DNA from: CALEMW01 sp964343835 | GTDB taxonomy: Bacteria; Krumholzibacteriota; Krumholzibacteriia; LZORAL124-64-63 | Reading direction: 5' to 3' | DNA: 64,000 bases | Assembly: GCA_964343835.1 (NCBI GenBank) | Contig: CAYFKR010000003.1 | Span: 1-64,000, forward strand | Shown: piece after piece, positions 23,340 through 32,237 of the stretch | Layout: every line of letters starts with the position of its first letter | Position numbering within the stretch: the first letter of the stretch is position 1 | Program-made: the position numbers and the translations under genes | Notes under the pieces: generated by a model | Database searches by the model: none | The model's input: only the letters and a program-made list of their open reading frames with translations | Told to the model about the DNA's origin: nothing

Positions 23340-23945
23340 CTACTCCGAGTACTTCACCGAACACCCATACGGCACCGTCGCCTTCACCTCGGGCGCCTCG
23401 CCCTTCAGCACGGCCGTCAGGGCCTCGGCCACGTGGTTGGTCTTGCCGAGGGGGCCGAAGCCGCGCTCGTCGTCGATGGCGCCGGCGTAGGCCAGCATGC
23501 CGTCGGCGGCGATCACGTACATGTGGGGCGTGGTCTTGGCGCCGTAGGCCTTGCCCACCGTGCCGTCCTCGTCGATCAGGACGGGGAAGGTCATGGCGTA
23601 CTCCTCATGGGCGGCCTTGTTGCGCTCCAGACCGTGGCCCTGCTTGTCGGGGGCGCTGGAGTTGATCGCCAGCCACACGACGTCCTTCTCGGCGAACTTG
23701 GCGAACGTCTCGTCCATGGTCTTGTTCGCGCCGTGGTGGCGCTTGATGAACGGGCAGTCGGGGTTGAACCACTCCAGCACCACGACCTTGCCGGCGGACA
23801 GGTAGGACGAGAGCGTGTGCTCGACGCCGTCGGTGTCGACGAGGGTGAAGTCGGGGGCGGCGGCGCCGGACTCGAGGGCGAGGGCCGGGACAGCCAGCAG
23901 CAGGGCCAGGGCGCCGGTCAGGCAGAGGCGGACGGCCTTGGTCAT
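23340..23945 (-). CDS. Secreted thioredoxin-like (redoxin/AhpC-TSA) protein with one active-site Cys
   Basis: 201 residues with a signal peptide (cleavage near ALA at 22-24). The thioredoxin fold starts at AAPDFTLVDTDG; the active-site region is VVVLEWFNPDCPFIKRHH with a single Cys64 where thioredoxins have C-x-x-C. TTPHMYVI supplies the cis-Pro loop. A second conserved Cys195 sits in the C-terminal PYGCSVKY, a feature of this sub-family, so a distant disulfide pair or a peroxiredoxin-like one-Cys mechanism is possible. Overlaps by 4 bp (ATGA) the DsbD-alpha-like lipoprotein gene, a likely redox partner in the periplasm. Confidence 0.85.
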   Translation of the reverse strand: MTKAVRLCLTGALALLLAVPALALESGAAAPDFTLVDTDGVEHTLSSYLSAGKVVVLEWFNPDCPFIKRHHGANKTMDETFAKFAEKDVVWLAINSSAPDKQGHGLERNKAAHEEYAMTFPVLIDEDGTVGKAYGAKTTPHMYVIAADGMLAYAGAIDDERGFGPLGKTNHVAEALTAVLKGEAPEVKATVPYGCSVKYSE

Positions 23946-24790
23946 GATCGGTCTCCTTGATGGGGGGACGCGGGAACATCGAGAGTCACGAAACGGACCG
24001 CGCCGTTGCGCAGCGCGATCCTCAGCACGCCCCGGGCCGGGCCGACCGCGTCGTCGCGGGGGCGGAAGCGCAGGGCGAGGTCGGGGTCGTCGGAGGCGGC
24101 GTCGGACAGGGCGTCCGACAGCTCGCCGCAGTCGACGGCAGGATGGAACTCCAGGCCGACGGCGTCCGGGGCGCTCACCTTCAGCACGTCGCCGTCCCAG
24201 GCCGCGATCACGCCCGCCGAATCGGCGGGGCGCGGCAGACGACGCAGCACGTTGGTCAGGGGCGTGGAGTCGGCGGTGGGTTCGGCGTGGGCGCCTACGG
24301 GCACCGTCACCGTCAGGGTGGTATCGCCGGGCACGCAGGCCTCGCGGCAGGCCAGCCAGCGCAGGGTGGCATCGAAGGAGACGGTCTCGCCGAAGGGCGC
24401 GTCGGGCGCCACGGTCACCGACTGCATCAGCACCAGCTCGCCCTCGTACACGTGGTCCAGGATGCCGCCGGGCGCGGCGTGACGCGCGGCGCCGGGCCAG
24501 CGCAGGGGGCCCGCGGTCCAGCCTTCGGGCAGGTCGAGCTCGACCGACGGCGGCAGGCCGGAGTCGTTGCGCAGGTCGGCGTACAGGTGCCATTCGTCGG
24601 CCAGCTCGAAGCGCCAGCCGAGAGTCAGGGAGCGGCCGGGGACGGCGGCGGATTCGGCCACGAGGACCGAAGCGGTCACGTCGCGCGGGGGCGGCGGGGG
24701 CGCGTCGCCGGAGCAGCCGGCGAGGGCCGCGGCCACGACCAGGAGGGCCGCGGCCGCCAGGGATGTGCGTGGGTTCTTCATGGGGGTCAT
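23942..24790 (-). CDS. Lipoprotein with DsbD N-terminal (alpha) domain
   Basis: 282 residues, lipoprotein signal ending LAGC. Residues 45-190 match the N-terminal Ig-like domain of DsbD: WRFELADEWHLYADLRNDSG, then YEGELVLMQ and LRWLACREACVPGDTTL, the last holding the Cys-x3-Cys pair near the position of the DsbD-alpha redox cysteines. The membrane (beta) and thioredoxin (gamma) domains of full DsbD are absent, so another protein must supply electrons. The thioredoxin-like gene overlaps its end. An in-frame ATG at 24781 is an alternative start. Likely a periplasmic thiol carrier. Confidence 0.75.
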   Translation of the reverse strand: MTPMKNPRTSLAAAALLVVAAALAGCSGDAPPPPPRDVTASVLVAESAAVPGRSLTLGWRFELADEWHLYADLRNDSGLPPSVELDLPEGWTAGPLRWPGAARHAAPGGILDHVYEGELVLMQSVTVAPDAPFGETVSFDATLRWLACREACVPGDTTLTVTVPVGAHAEPTADSTPLTNVLRRLPRPADSAGVIAAWDGDVLKVSAPDAVGLEFHPAVDCGELSDALSDAASDDPDLALRFRPRDDAVGPARGVLRIALRNGAVRFVTLDVPASPHQGDRS

Positions 24791-24814
24791 GCTAAGGGCG
24801 GGGACCCCGGGGCG

Positions 24815-25531
24815 CTAGTAGTAGACCGTGAGGACGAGGTCGACCCCGTTGAACCTGTTGAAATCGTACCCGTTCGATGAATACGAATTGAGCAGCTCTT
24901 CTTCCTGGTCAATGGTGCCGGTTTCTTCGCCTTCCCTCCACCAGTAGAGCGCCTTCCACTGGTAGCGGGCACCGAGCGCGAACTGATCCATGAAGCGCCA
25001 CTCGACACCAAGCTGACCCTCGACACCAGCACTCCACAATCTCATCGTGTAGGTCATGGACGAATCATCAACCGATTGAGAGCTCCTCTCGCGCTGCATC
25101 CCGACACTGGGGCCGACACCCCAATACAGGGACACGCCGCGACGAGCCGGCAGGTAGTGGATTCGCTGAAGGACCAGATCCATGTCCAGGAGTCGCCTCT
25201 CGTTGACCCGCGTGAGCCCACTATCACCAGCGACCTGCTCGTACTCATCCGACTCGCCCTCGAGGGAGAGTCCGAGTCTCCATCCCCGTGTCGCAGAGGT
25301 CCGCTTCATCAAGGCGATATCCATACCATCCAGTGCAAACAAGTTGAAGTCGCCACCCACCCCGAACTCCAGCGCGTTCTCCGGATACGGATCGCAACAA
25401 GGCGGCAACTCATCCTCGGAAAACACCAGAAGATCGAGCCCGCGAGGCCACTGAACCTCTTCCTCCTCCTGCGCAACGGCAACGGAACAAAGCAAGGCGA
25501 CCAGACCGATGATGATCAGGCGTCGGCTCAT
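24815..25531 (-). CDS. Putative outer-membrane beta-barrel protein
   Basis: 238 residues from the ATG at 25531, which has GGAGGAAAT upstream and opens the signal peptide (RRLIIIGLVALLCSVAVA|Q). The mature part has alternating strands such as GWRLGLSLEGESDEY and VSLYWGVGPSVGM, and ends RFNGVDLVLTVYY, an aromatic-terminated strand as in barrels. A CC pair (PPCCDPYP) near residue 44 is unusual for such proteins. Lower GC than its neighbours in places. No family was recognised. Confidence 0.6.
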   Translation of the reverse strand: MSRRLIIIGLVALLCSVAVAQEEEEVQWPRGLDLLVFSEDELPPCCDPYPENALEFGVGGDFNLFALDGMDIALMKRTSATRGWRLGLSLEGESDEYEQVAGDSGLTRVNERRLLDMDLVLQRIHYLPARRGVSLYWGVGPSVGMQRERSSQSVDDSSMTYTMRLWSAGVEGQLGVEWRFMDQFALGARYQWKALYWWREGEETGTIDQEEELLNSYSSNGYDFNRFNGVDLVLTVYY

Positions 25532-25704
25532 GTCGATTTCCTCCAGGATCGAATGTCGTTCGGTGATCAGGGGAGTGATCGGGTCCCATCTTAACACCGG
25601 AACGGCTTCGTGATATCCCTCTTTCATCGGCGACGGAACCCGCCGCCCCGTCCCACGTATCGACCGGCCCGCCCATCCTCCAGGCCCCGACGACGGGATC
25701 GACC

Positions 25705-26250
25705 ATGAACGACCACTTCGACCCGCCCCCCTCCCTGGTCTCGGCCCGCCTGGACCTGCGCCCGGTCACGGCCGACGACGCCGGACTGATCCATCGGTTC
25801 AACGCCGACCCCGTCGCCCTCGAACACATCGCCCGCGACCCCTACACGGACCCGCGCCAAAGCGAAGGGAAAGCCGAAGACTTCGTGGACGCCATGCGCA
25901 CGCGCGCCGCCCTGTGGTGGGTGTTCGAGGTGCGCGACATTGGCGAGAGCGTGGGCTACGGCGGCCTGTTCGGCTTCGACCGCGCCGTTCCCAGCGCCGA
26001 GATCGGCTACGGGTTGCTGCCGGATCATTGGGGCTGCGGCTACGCCGGCGAGGCGGTGGAGGCCATGATCCGGTTCGGTCTCGACGATCTGGGTCTGCAC
26101 CGCATCCACGCCCGGGTCCACCCGGGCAACGAGGCGTCGGAGCGCATCCTGCTGAAGCTGGGATTCGTGAAGGAGGGCGTGCTGCGTCACGTGGAGCGAG
26201 CCCGCGATCAGTGGTTCGACATGGCGGTCTACGGACTGGTGAACAACTGA
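25705..26250 (+). CDS. GNAT acetyltransferase, RimJ/RimL type
   Basis: 181 residues, the size of ribosomal-protein-type N-acetyltransferases. LRPVTADDAGLIHRF opens the domain. EIGYGLLPDHWGCGYAGEAV gives the acetyl-CoA loop with the aromatic-rich RimJ/L pattern (Y-x-L-x-x-x-x-W-G-x-G-Y-A-x-E-A), and LHRIHARVHPGNEASERILL the motif B region. Transfers acetyl from acetyl-CoA to an amine, protein or antibiotic; acceptor unknown. Monocistronic, cytoplasmic. Confidence 0.9.
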   Translation: MNDHFDPPPSLVSARLDLRPVTADDAGLIHRFNADPVALEHIARDPYTDPRQSEGKAEDFVDAMRTRAALWWVFEVRDIGESVGYGGLFGFDRAVPSAEIGYGLLPDHWGCGYAGEAVEAMIRFGLDDLGLHRIHARVHPGNEASERILLKLGFVKEGVLRHVERARDQWFDMAVYGLVNN

Positions 26251-26311
26251 CCCGTTTGGCGCACCGCGCCGCCCGTGCTAGCTTGGGTCGGTCTCGAACC
26301 CGGGAACGACC

Positions 26312-27148
26312 ATGATCCGCACCACCGTCCTGCTGCTGGCCGCGGCCCTGATCGCCGCCTCCCCCACCCCCGCCGCCGACCGCGATCACCTCGACACCAC
26401 CGAGGTCCTCGCCATCGCCGGCACGTCGGCCGGCCTGCTGATGCTGGGCAACCATCTCCAGTCGGCGCTGGCCCCGGACGAACCCCGTTGGCGCGACCCC
26501 TTCGGCTTCGACCGCCGGGCTACCGACCTCCTCGCCGCCGACCCCACCCACGAGCACGTGAACTTCATGCAGGGCGACCGCGCCGCCGTGATCAACGTGA
26601 TGGCCATGAGTGTGCTGGTGGGCACCGTGGACGGCGGGTGGCCGTCGGCGGAGCGCACCAGCGACGTGCTCCAGGGTCAGTTGCTGTACTGGTCGGGGCT
26701 GGCGTCGCTGTCGGGAGTGCAGTCGGCGGTGAAGGGTGCGGTCGGCCGGCAGCGTCCGCTGGCGCGGCTGCATCCTGAGATCGCCGCCCGGCGTTCCGAT
26801 GCGGACCGGGCCCGCGACCTGCGCTCGTTCTGGTCGGGCCACGCCTCGAGCGCCTTCTACGCGTCGACGTTCCTCAACCTGCGCCTGCGCGCCGCCATGC
26901 GTCGGGAGCTGACGGCCGAGCAGTGGGACTCGTGGAGCTGGGTTTCGCCGACGGTGCTGTACGGCTGGGCCGGCTACGTGGCGTTCTCGCGGGTCCACGC
27001 CCGGGAGCACTGGCTGAGCGATGTGGTGGTGGGATCGGTGGCGGGATGGGGATTCGCCACGCTGTTCGAGAGCCTGGATCGGCCCGACGAACGCGGCGAT
27101 GCGGCGGCCAAGGCGGTGCCGCTGCTCTCGCTTTCGTGGTCCTTCTAA
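26312..27148 (+). CDS. PAP2-family membrane phosphatase
   Basis: 278 residues with a signal peptide or first helix (1-21). The three PAP2 motifs are present: KGAVGRQRP (K-x6-RP), SFWSGHASSAFY (P/W-SGH, catalytic His) and SRVHAREHWLSDVVVG (S-R-x5-H-x3-D, nucleophile His). Members dephosphorylate undecaprenyl pyrophosphate, lipid A or phosphatidic acid in the periplasm. Membrane helices surround the motifs. The gene converges on the glycosidase-like gene and their stop codons overlap by four bases. Confidence 0.88.
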   Translation: MIRTTVLLLAAALIAASPTPAADRDHLDTTEVLAIAGTSAGLLMLGNHLQSALAPDEPRWRDPFGFDRRATDLLAADPTHEHVNFMQGDRAAVINVMAMSVLVGTVDGGWPSAERTSDVLQGQLLYWSGLASLSGVQSAVKGAVGRQRPLARLHPEIAARRSDADRARDLRSFWSGHASSAFYASTFLNLRLRAAMRRELTAEQWDSWSWVSPTVLYGWAGYVAFSRVHAREHWLSDVVVGSVAGWGFATLFESLDRPDERGDAAAKAVPLLSLSWSF

Positions 27149-28197
27149 CGGTCGGGGATCTTCCGCACGCCCCCGAACAACGCCACCCCCCGCGACCCTC
27201 CGGCCCGCGCCCGGGCCACCGCCTCCTCGAACTCCCCCTCGCCCTTCAGCTCCGGAAGATACAGCGCCGCGTGCAGCGGCCGCGACGGCGGCAGCGCCGC
27301 CACGCCCTCGGCCACCACGCCCTCGATCCACGCCACGGGCTCGTCGTAGAAGCTGTGGTAGGTCATGGGCAGTACGGCGTCGAGATCCCACGACGGCCAG
27401 TCCTGCCGCACGAGCTGCCGGGCGATGGACGGTGACGGGAAGACCGAGGCGGTGATCTCCTTCCCGTGGCCGCGGGCCGCGTCGGCCAGCTCGTTCACCA
27501 GGCGGGTGACGGCGTCCCAGCGGAAGCGGCGCCAGGCCGGGTCGGCGGGCGGGTCGGGCAGCTCCAGGGGATCGACGCCCTCGAGGGCGCGGAAGGCGGA
27601 GCGGCAGGCGTCGCAGTAGCAGAAGTCGAAGCGGGGCAGCTCCTCGTCCTGCACCAGGTCGTACTTCTCCCACAGGGCGCGGGGCAGGATCACGTCGGGG
27701 AAGCGGATGTAGTCGAGGCAGGCACCGGCCAGGCCAACGATCTCGAGGGACCGCTCCAGGCTCGCGCGGAGCCAGCGGCGCGTCTCGGGACGCGTGGGGC
27801 AGAGGAAGCGGTAGTAGGGCACGTAGGGCGGGTCGTCGTGGGTGGAGCGGCCGTCGCGGCTCACCACGTACCAGTCGGGGTGCCCCTCCATGAGCTCCTG
27901 GTCGCGGCGGCAGAGGGTCCACCACCAGGCGTGGAGGTCCAGGCCCTCGGCGGCGGCGCGGCGGCAGGCGTCGGCGTCGGCGCCGCCCATCACCACGGAG
28001 TGGATACCGGCGGCGCGCATCTCGGCGAAGCGACGGGAGAGGTCGTCGGGGGTCTCGTCGGGGAGGCGGCGGGTCCAGGTCCAGTTGCGCTCGGCGACGG
28101 GAGCGGGAGCGCGGGATGAAGCGAGGGCCCGGGTCGCCGGCGCGACGGCCAGCGAGCCCAGGCCCAACGTCCTGAGGAAGGACCGGCGGTCCATCAC
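27145..28197 (-). CDS. Secreted glycoside-hydrolase-like protein (GHL/TIM-barrel)
   Basis: 350 residues. A twin-arginine-like signal (RRSFLRTLGLGSLAVAPATRA). The mature protein looks like an alpha/beta barrel of the putative glycosyl-hydrolase groups related to GH10/DUF4015: HSVVMGGADAD and HAWWWTLCRRD early, LDYIRFPDVILP in the middle (the L-D-Y-I-R-F-P strand is typical) and ITASVFPSPS then VLPMTYHSFYDEPV later. CYCDAC suggests a bound metal or structural disulfide. Substrate unknown. Its start overlaps the S46 peptidase stop by four bases, so the two are a coupled pair. Confidence 0.75.
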   Translation of the reverse strand: MMDRRSFLRTLGLGSLAVAPATRALASSRAPAPVAERNWTWTRRLPDETPDDLSRRFAEMRAAGIHSVVMGGADADACRRAAAEGLDLHAWWWTLCRRDQELMEGHPDWYVVSRDGRSTHDDPPYVPYYRFLCPTRPETRRWLRASLERSLEIVGLAGACLDYIRFPDVILPRALWEKYDLVQDEELPRFDFCYCDACRSAFRALEGVDPLELPDPPADPAWRRFRWDAVTRLVNELADAARGHGKEITASVFPSPSIARQLVRQDWPSWDLDAVLPMTYHSFYDEPVAWIEGVVAEGVAALPPSRPLHAALYLPELKGEGEFEEAVARARAGGSRGVALFGGVRKIPDR

Positions 28198-30251
28198 TTC
28201 CCCATCATCTCGTCCGCCAGCGCCGGCGCGTCGTAGAGGTCGCGCAGCACCGTCTCGATGGCGGCGGCGTGGACGGCCACCATGCGGTTGGCGGTGTCGT
28301 CGTAGACGAAGCGGCCCACGAGGCTCTCGATGTTGCCGTCGAACACCAGGCCCACCAAGCGGCCCTCAGTGTCGATGACCGGCGAACCCGAGTTGCCGCC
28401 GATGATGTCGCACGAGGCCACGAAGTTCATGGGGCGGTCCGGGTCGATGGCGGCGCGGCGCTCGTAGAACCGCTCGGGCGGCGCGAAGGGCGGCTGCCGG
28501 TCGAAGGCGGCGGCGCGCTCGTACAGGCCGCCGAAGGTGGTGCGCGACGGGGCGCGGGTGCCGTTCATGGGATAGCCGCTCACCCGGCCGTAGCTCAGGC
28601 GCAGGGTGAAGGTGGCGTCGGGATGGACGGTCTTGCCGTACACGGCGAACCGCGCGGCGCCGATCTTCTCGCCGGCGGCCGACAGCACGCTCGTGACGTT
28701 CTCCTCGCGCCACTCCCGCTGCTCGCGGAGCATGGGGTCCACGGCCAGGGCCAGGCGGATCATGGCGTCGTCGCTGTTGCGCACGGCGTCGATGCCGCCG
28801 TCCACCAGGGCGCGGCGCGCTTCCGGATCGAACAGGGTGGTGCCGTTCACGAGTTCGGCGGCGCGGGCGGCGGGCTCACGGCCGTCCAGGACGAGACGGA
28901 CGAAGGGATCGTCGGCGCCCAGGTCGTCGCGCATGCGGCGCAGCGTGCGGGCGATGGAGAACTCCTCCAGCTCCGGGTACATCGGCGCGGGGGAGAACAG
29001 GCGAAAGCGCACGCGGCGCAGGTCGGCCTCGTGGTAGCCCTCCAGACGCTCGGCGTCGGGCTTGGCGGACTCCTCCACCAGGCGCACCAGGGTCTGGGCG
29101 ATGCGGCCCAGGCGGAAGCCCGGCATGCGCCGCGACGACAGCTCCTCCAGGCGCTCCACGCGGGCGGCCTCGGCCTTCTCGATCATGGTCCAGGCGTCAC
29201 CGAAGTTCTCCTTCAGGTCCGGGTCGGCGTCCACGCGGGCGCGGAAGTCCTCCTCCGCCCGCTGCTTCTTGGCCCAGATGGCCTCGTCCAGCAGACCCTT
29301 GAACTCGCCGGCGCCGGCCTTGCGGCCGTTCATCATGCCCATGAGCATGCCGCCCACCTGTCGGGCCTGCTCGGGGCCGCGGGCGGCGTACTCGCGGGCG
29401 TCCGCGAGCATGGTGTCGATGCGGGCCTCGCGGCGGGGATAGGTGTGGTCGCGCTGGGTGCGGAGCTGGGCCATGGTTTCGAGGCGGTCGGTGGAGCCGG
29501 GGTGGCCGGAGACGAAGACCAGGTCGCCGTCGCGGGCGCCGTCGGGGCGCAGGGTCAGGTGGTGCGGGGTGGCCAGGGGCTCGCCGTCCTTCCACACGCG
29601 CAGCAGGGCCATGTCGAGGCAATAGCGGGGGAAGGTGAAGTTGTCGTCGTCGCCTCCGAAATAGGCGGCGTCCATCTCGGGCGCGAAGACCATGCGCACG
29701 TCGGTGTACTGGTCGTAGCGATACACCCAGTACTCGCCGCCGTTGTACAGGGTCACGACCTCGCACTGCAGGCTGGTGCGCTCGCGCTCCTCCAGCTCGA
29801 TGGCGGCCACGGCGGCCTGGCGGGCGTCCAGGGCCTCCTGGCCGGATTTGCCCTTGGTGGCGGCGTGGACCCGGGCGGTGACGTCCTCGTACGACGCCAG
29901 CACGTTGATCTCCAGGTCGGGGCACGGCAGCTCGTCGGCGAGGGTGGCGGCGTGGACGCCGTCGGCCACGTAGTCGTGCTCGGCGGACGACAGCTTCTGG
30001 AGCTGGCCGTGGGCCACGTGGAAGTTGGTGAGCACCAGGCCGTCGGGCGAGACGAACGATCCGGAGCCACCGTCGTTCAGGCGCACCGACGCGCGCTGCA
30101 CCAGTTCCAGCCACTCGGCCGAGGGCTCGAAGCCGTAGCGGTCGCGGAGCTGCTCCACCGGCGGGTTGTCGAGGGTCCACATGCCCTCGTCGGCGACGGC
30201 GGGCAGGGCGAGGGCGATCAGCAGCAGGGCTGCGGCGGTGCGGACGGTCAT
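28194..30251 (-). CDS. S46 family serine peptidase (DPP7/DPP11-like)
   Basis: 685 residues, near the family length of about 700, with signal peptide (cleavage near AVA|D). EGMWTLDNPP opens the mature form, as in dipeptidyl-peptidase 7. The catalytic His78 lies in GLVLTNFHVAHG (usually T-N-H-H-C), GGDDDNFTFPRYCLDMAL carries the Asp region, and GGNSGSPVIDTEGRLVGLVFD the catalytic Ser. The His loop departs from the common N-H-H-C form, which may alter substrate choice. Acts in the periplasm or outer membrane in peptide scavenging and is characteristic of Bacteroidetes-like and related phyla. First gene of a pair with the glycosidase-like gene. Confidence 0.92.
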   Translation of the reverse strand: MTVRTAAALLLIALALPAVADEGMWTLDNPPVEQLRDRYGFEPSAEWLELVQRASVRLNDGGSGSFVSPDGLVLTNFHVAHGQLQKLSSAEHDYVADGVHAATLADELPCPDLEINVLASYEDVTARVHAATKGKSGQEALDARQAAVAAIELEERERTSLQCEVVTLYNGGEYWVYRYDQYTDVRMVFAPEMDAAYFGGDDDNFTFPRYCLDMALLRVWKDGEPLATPHHLTLRPDGARDGDLVFVSGHPGSTDRLETMAQLRTQRDHTYPRREARIDTMLADAREYAARGPEQARQVGGMLMGMMNGRKAGAGEFKGLLDEAIWAKKQRAEEDFRARVDADPDLKENFGDAWTMIEKAEAARVERLEELSSRRMPGFRLGRIAQTLVRLVEESAKPDAERLEGYHEADLRRVRFRLFSPAPMYPELEEFSIARTLRRMRDDLGADDPFVRLVLDGREPAARAAELVNGTTLFDPEARRALVDGGIDAVRNSDDAMIRLALAVDPMLREQREWREENVTSVLSAAGEKIGAARFAVYGKTVHPDATFTLRLSYGRVSGYPMNGTRAPSRTTFGGLYERAAAFDRQPPFAPPERFYERRAAIDPDRPMNFVASCDIIGGNSGSPVIDTEGRLVGLVFDGNIESLVGRFVYDDTANRMVAVHAAAIETVLRDLYDAPALADEMMGK

Positions 30252-30291
30252 CGGGGCCTCCGGTGTGGTAATGAGAACGACGGCGAGGGCG

Positions 30292-31053
30292 TCAGTCCCT
30301 GAACAGGACCTTCACGCCTCCCCAGGACGTCGTCGCGTTCGGGACGATCGTCACGTCCACGGCGCGACCGCGGCCGGTGACCGTGTCGAACTCGAACCGC
30401 CAGGTGCGGTCCGGGGCGAGCTGTTCGAACACGAAGTCGTCGCCGGGAACGAGGTTGTAGTGGTAGCCGATGCTGGCGATGTCCCAGTCCCCGAGCACGC
30501 GGAACTTGAAGCGGTGCAGACCGGGCTCGGCGATCGCCACCTCGACGCTCCAGGCCCCGGCGGAGAAGGTCGCCGGCACGCCCCAGTCCCAGGCGCCGAT
30601 CTCGGCGGCGCTGCCGATCACCTCGTACTCCGACCCGGGCGGTGCGAAGTGGGAGCAGGCTACGGCATTCGCGGCGGGTTGCCAACCATCGCCGACGGCG
30701 TTGGTGTCGAAGCGGAAGTGGATCGACTCCCCGGCCATGGTCGTGAACAGCTTGGCGTTCTGGAGCGGGTAGGCCATGTCCAGGGGGTAGTTCAGGCTCC
30801 AGTCCTCTGTGGCGATCTTCCACTCGTGATACCCGTAGGGCTGGTCGCTGACGATCCAGACGCCGTAGACGCCGTCGCCTGCGGCCCCGTCGTCGTGGAG
30901 CCCGTCGTCATGGAGCTGGTTTTCCGGCAGGGCGTCCCAGATGTCGCCCGAGCCGGCGAAGTGGGTTCCCCTGACGTAAAAGGGCTGAGCGCACGCGGCG
31001 GCCGCGACGAGCAGGAGCACCGCGGTCAGGGCTGATGCATGAGATCGAGACAT
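30292..31053 (-). CDS. Secreted beta-sandwich protein of unknown function
   Basis: 253 residues from the ATG at 31053, which has GGAGGAAGCC directly upstream; the frame is open further but without a signal. The signal peptide (SALTAVLLLVAAAACA) precedes two similar modules, roughly 20-115 and 125-250. Module one has an IWDALPENQ element followed by DGAAGDGVYGVWIVSDQP, which resembles starch-binding and E-set carbohydrate-binding domains (V-x-G-D-F/N ... D-G-D-G-x-Y-x). Module two repeats the scheme and ends SWGGVKVLFRD. No catalytic motif. Possibly glycan-binding; confidence in that role is low. Confidence 0.6.
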   Translation of the reverse strand: MSRSHASALTAVLLLVAAAACAQPFYVRGTHFAGSGDIWDALPENQLHDDGLHDDGAAGDGVYGVWIVSDQPYGYHEWKIATEDWSLNYPLDMAYPLQNAKLFTTMAGESIHFRFDTNAVGDGWQPAANAVACSHFAPPGSEYEVIGSAAEIGAWDWGVPATFSAGAWSVEVAIAEPGLHRFKFRVLGDWDIASIGYHYNLVPGDDFVFEQLAPDRTWRFEFDTVTGRGRAVDVTIVPNATTSWGGVKVLFRD

Positions 31054-31268
31054 GGCTTCCTCCATCCGCTGATGCCCCGGATATCGGCCGATCATACCAC
31101 CGGAGCGTTCCTCCAACCACCTGCACGACCGACCAACTCCCGACCACCCCGCACGCTCTCCGGCCGCTTTCGCCTCCCCGAACGACGGGTTACGCGCGTC
31201 TACCTGCAACCACGCACTGGCCCGATCCTTGATGATGTGACGCCGCACCGGTTTGCCCGGCTCAGGCC

Positions 31269-31295
31269 TCAAGTACCCAGCGAATCGGTCGACAA
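31269..31295 (+). promoter_or_regulatory. Sigma-28 (FliA)-like promoter of the PhnD-MCP operon
   Basis: TCAAGTAC at 31269-31276, 11 bases, then GTCGACAA at 31288-31295. The -10 box matches GCCGATAA at six of eight positions with the exact FliA spacing, and the first five bases of the -35 box equal those of the promoter at 1767. The ATG is 47 bases downstream. Confidence 0.5.
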
Positions 31296-31341
31296 CAGGT
31301 GAAGCATCGGGGACCGATTCGAATCGAGGGAGTGGAGAATC

Positions 31342-32232
31342 ATGAGGATCAGAACGCCCCTGACAATCATCCTGACCATCGTTCTCGCCGTGCTGCTGCC
31401 GCTGACGGCCGCCGCCGACGTCAAGATCGGCGTGCTCGCCAAGCGCGGCGCACCCAAGTGCATGCAGCAGTGGGGAGCCACCGGCGCCTACCTCGGCGCG
31501 GCGCTAGGCGAGACCGTGAAGATCATTCCCCTGAAGTTCGAGGCCATCGGGCCCGCCGTGGAGAACGGCATGGTGGACTTCGTGCTGGCCAACTCGGCGT
31601 TCTACGTGGAGCTGCAGAAGACCCACGGCCTCGACGCGGTGGCGACCCTCGTGAACTCCCGGGGCGGCAAGGCCCTGGACAGCTTCGGCGGCGTGCTCTT
31701 CACCCGGGCCGACAGCCCCGTGAAGACCCTCGCCGACGTGAAGGGCCGCTCGTTGATGTGCGTGAAGCGCTCGTCGTTCGGCGGCGCCCACATGGCGTGG
31801 CGCCTGCTGAAGGAGAACGGGGTGGATCCGGAGACGGACTGCTCCGAGTTCATCGAAGGTGGCAAGCACGACAACGTGGTGCTGGCCGTGCTCAACGGCA
31901 CCGTGGACGTGGGCACCGTGCGCAGCGACACCATCGAGCGCATGGCCGACGAGGGCAAGATCGACACGTCGCAGCTGCGCCTGATCCACGCCGTGGACGA
32001 CGGCTTCCCCTTCGTGCACTCGACCTGCCTCTACCCGGAGTGGCCCCTGGCCAAGCTGCCGGGCACCGACGCCGGCCTGGCCGGCCGCGTGGCCGAGGCC
32101 CTGATCGCCATGACGTCCGACGAGACGGCGGCCCAGAACGCCAAGATCGTCGGCTGGAAAGCCCCCGCCGACTACGCCCCCGTCCAGGAATGCCTGACGG
32201 TCATCGGCTACGGCGCGTTCGGCAAGGAGTAG
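31342..32232 (+). CDS. PhnD-like periplasmic substrate-binding protein
   Basis: 296 residues with signal peptide (cleavage near TAAA|D). The fold is the PhnD/phosphite/phosphonate binding-protein type: VKIGVLAKRGAPKC at the first strand, VDFVLANSAFYVEL, ALDSFGGVLFTRADSPVKTL and the hinge segment VKGRSLMCVKRSSFGGAHMA. No ABC permease or ATPase is near. Instead a chemoreceptor gene begins 5 bp downstream, so this protein probably acts as a ligand-binding adaptor for taxis rather than for uptake. Ligand not evident; family members bind phosphonates, phosphite and other anions. Confidence 0.85.
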   Translation: MRIRTPLTIILTIVLAVLLPLTAAADVKIGVLAKRGAPKCMQQWGATGAYLGAALGETVKIIPLKFEAIGPAVENGMVDFVLANSAFYVELQKTHGLDAVATLVNSRGGKALDSFGGVLFTRADSPVKTLADVKGRSLMCVKRSSFGGAHMAWRLLKENGVDPETDCSEFIEGGKHDNVVLAVLNGTVDVGTVRSDTIERMADEGKIDTSQLRLIHAVDDGFPFVHSTCLYPEWPLAKLPGTDAGLAGRVAEALIAMTSDETAAQNAKIVGWKAPADYAPVQECLTVIGYGAFGKE

Positions 32233-32237
32233 CTGGA

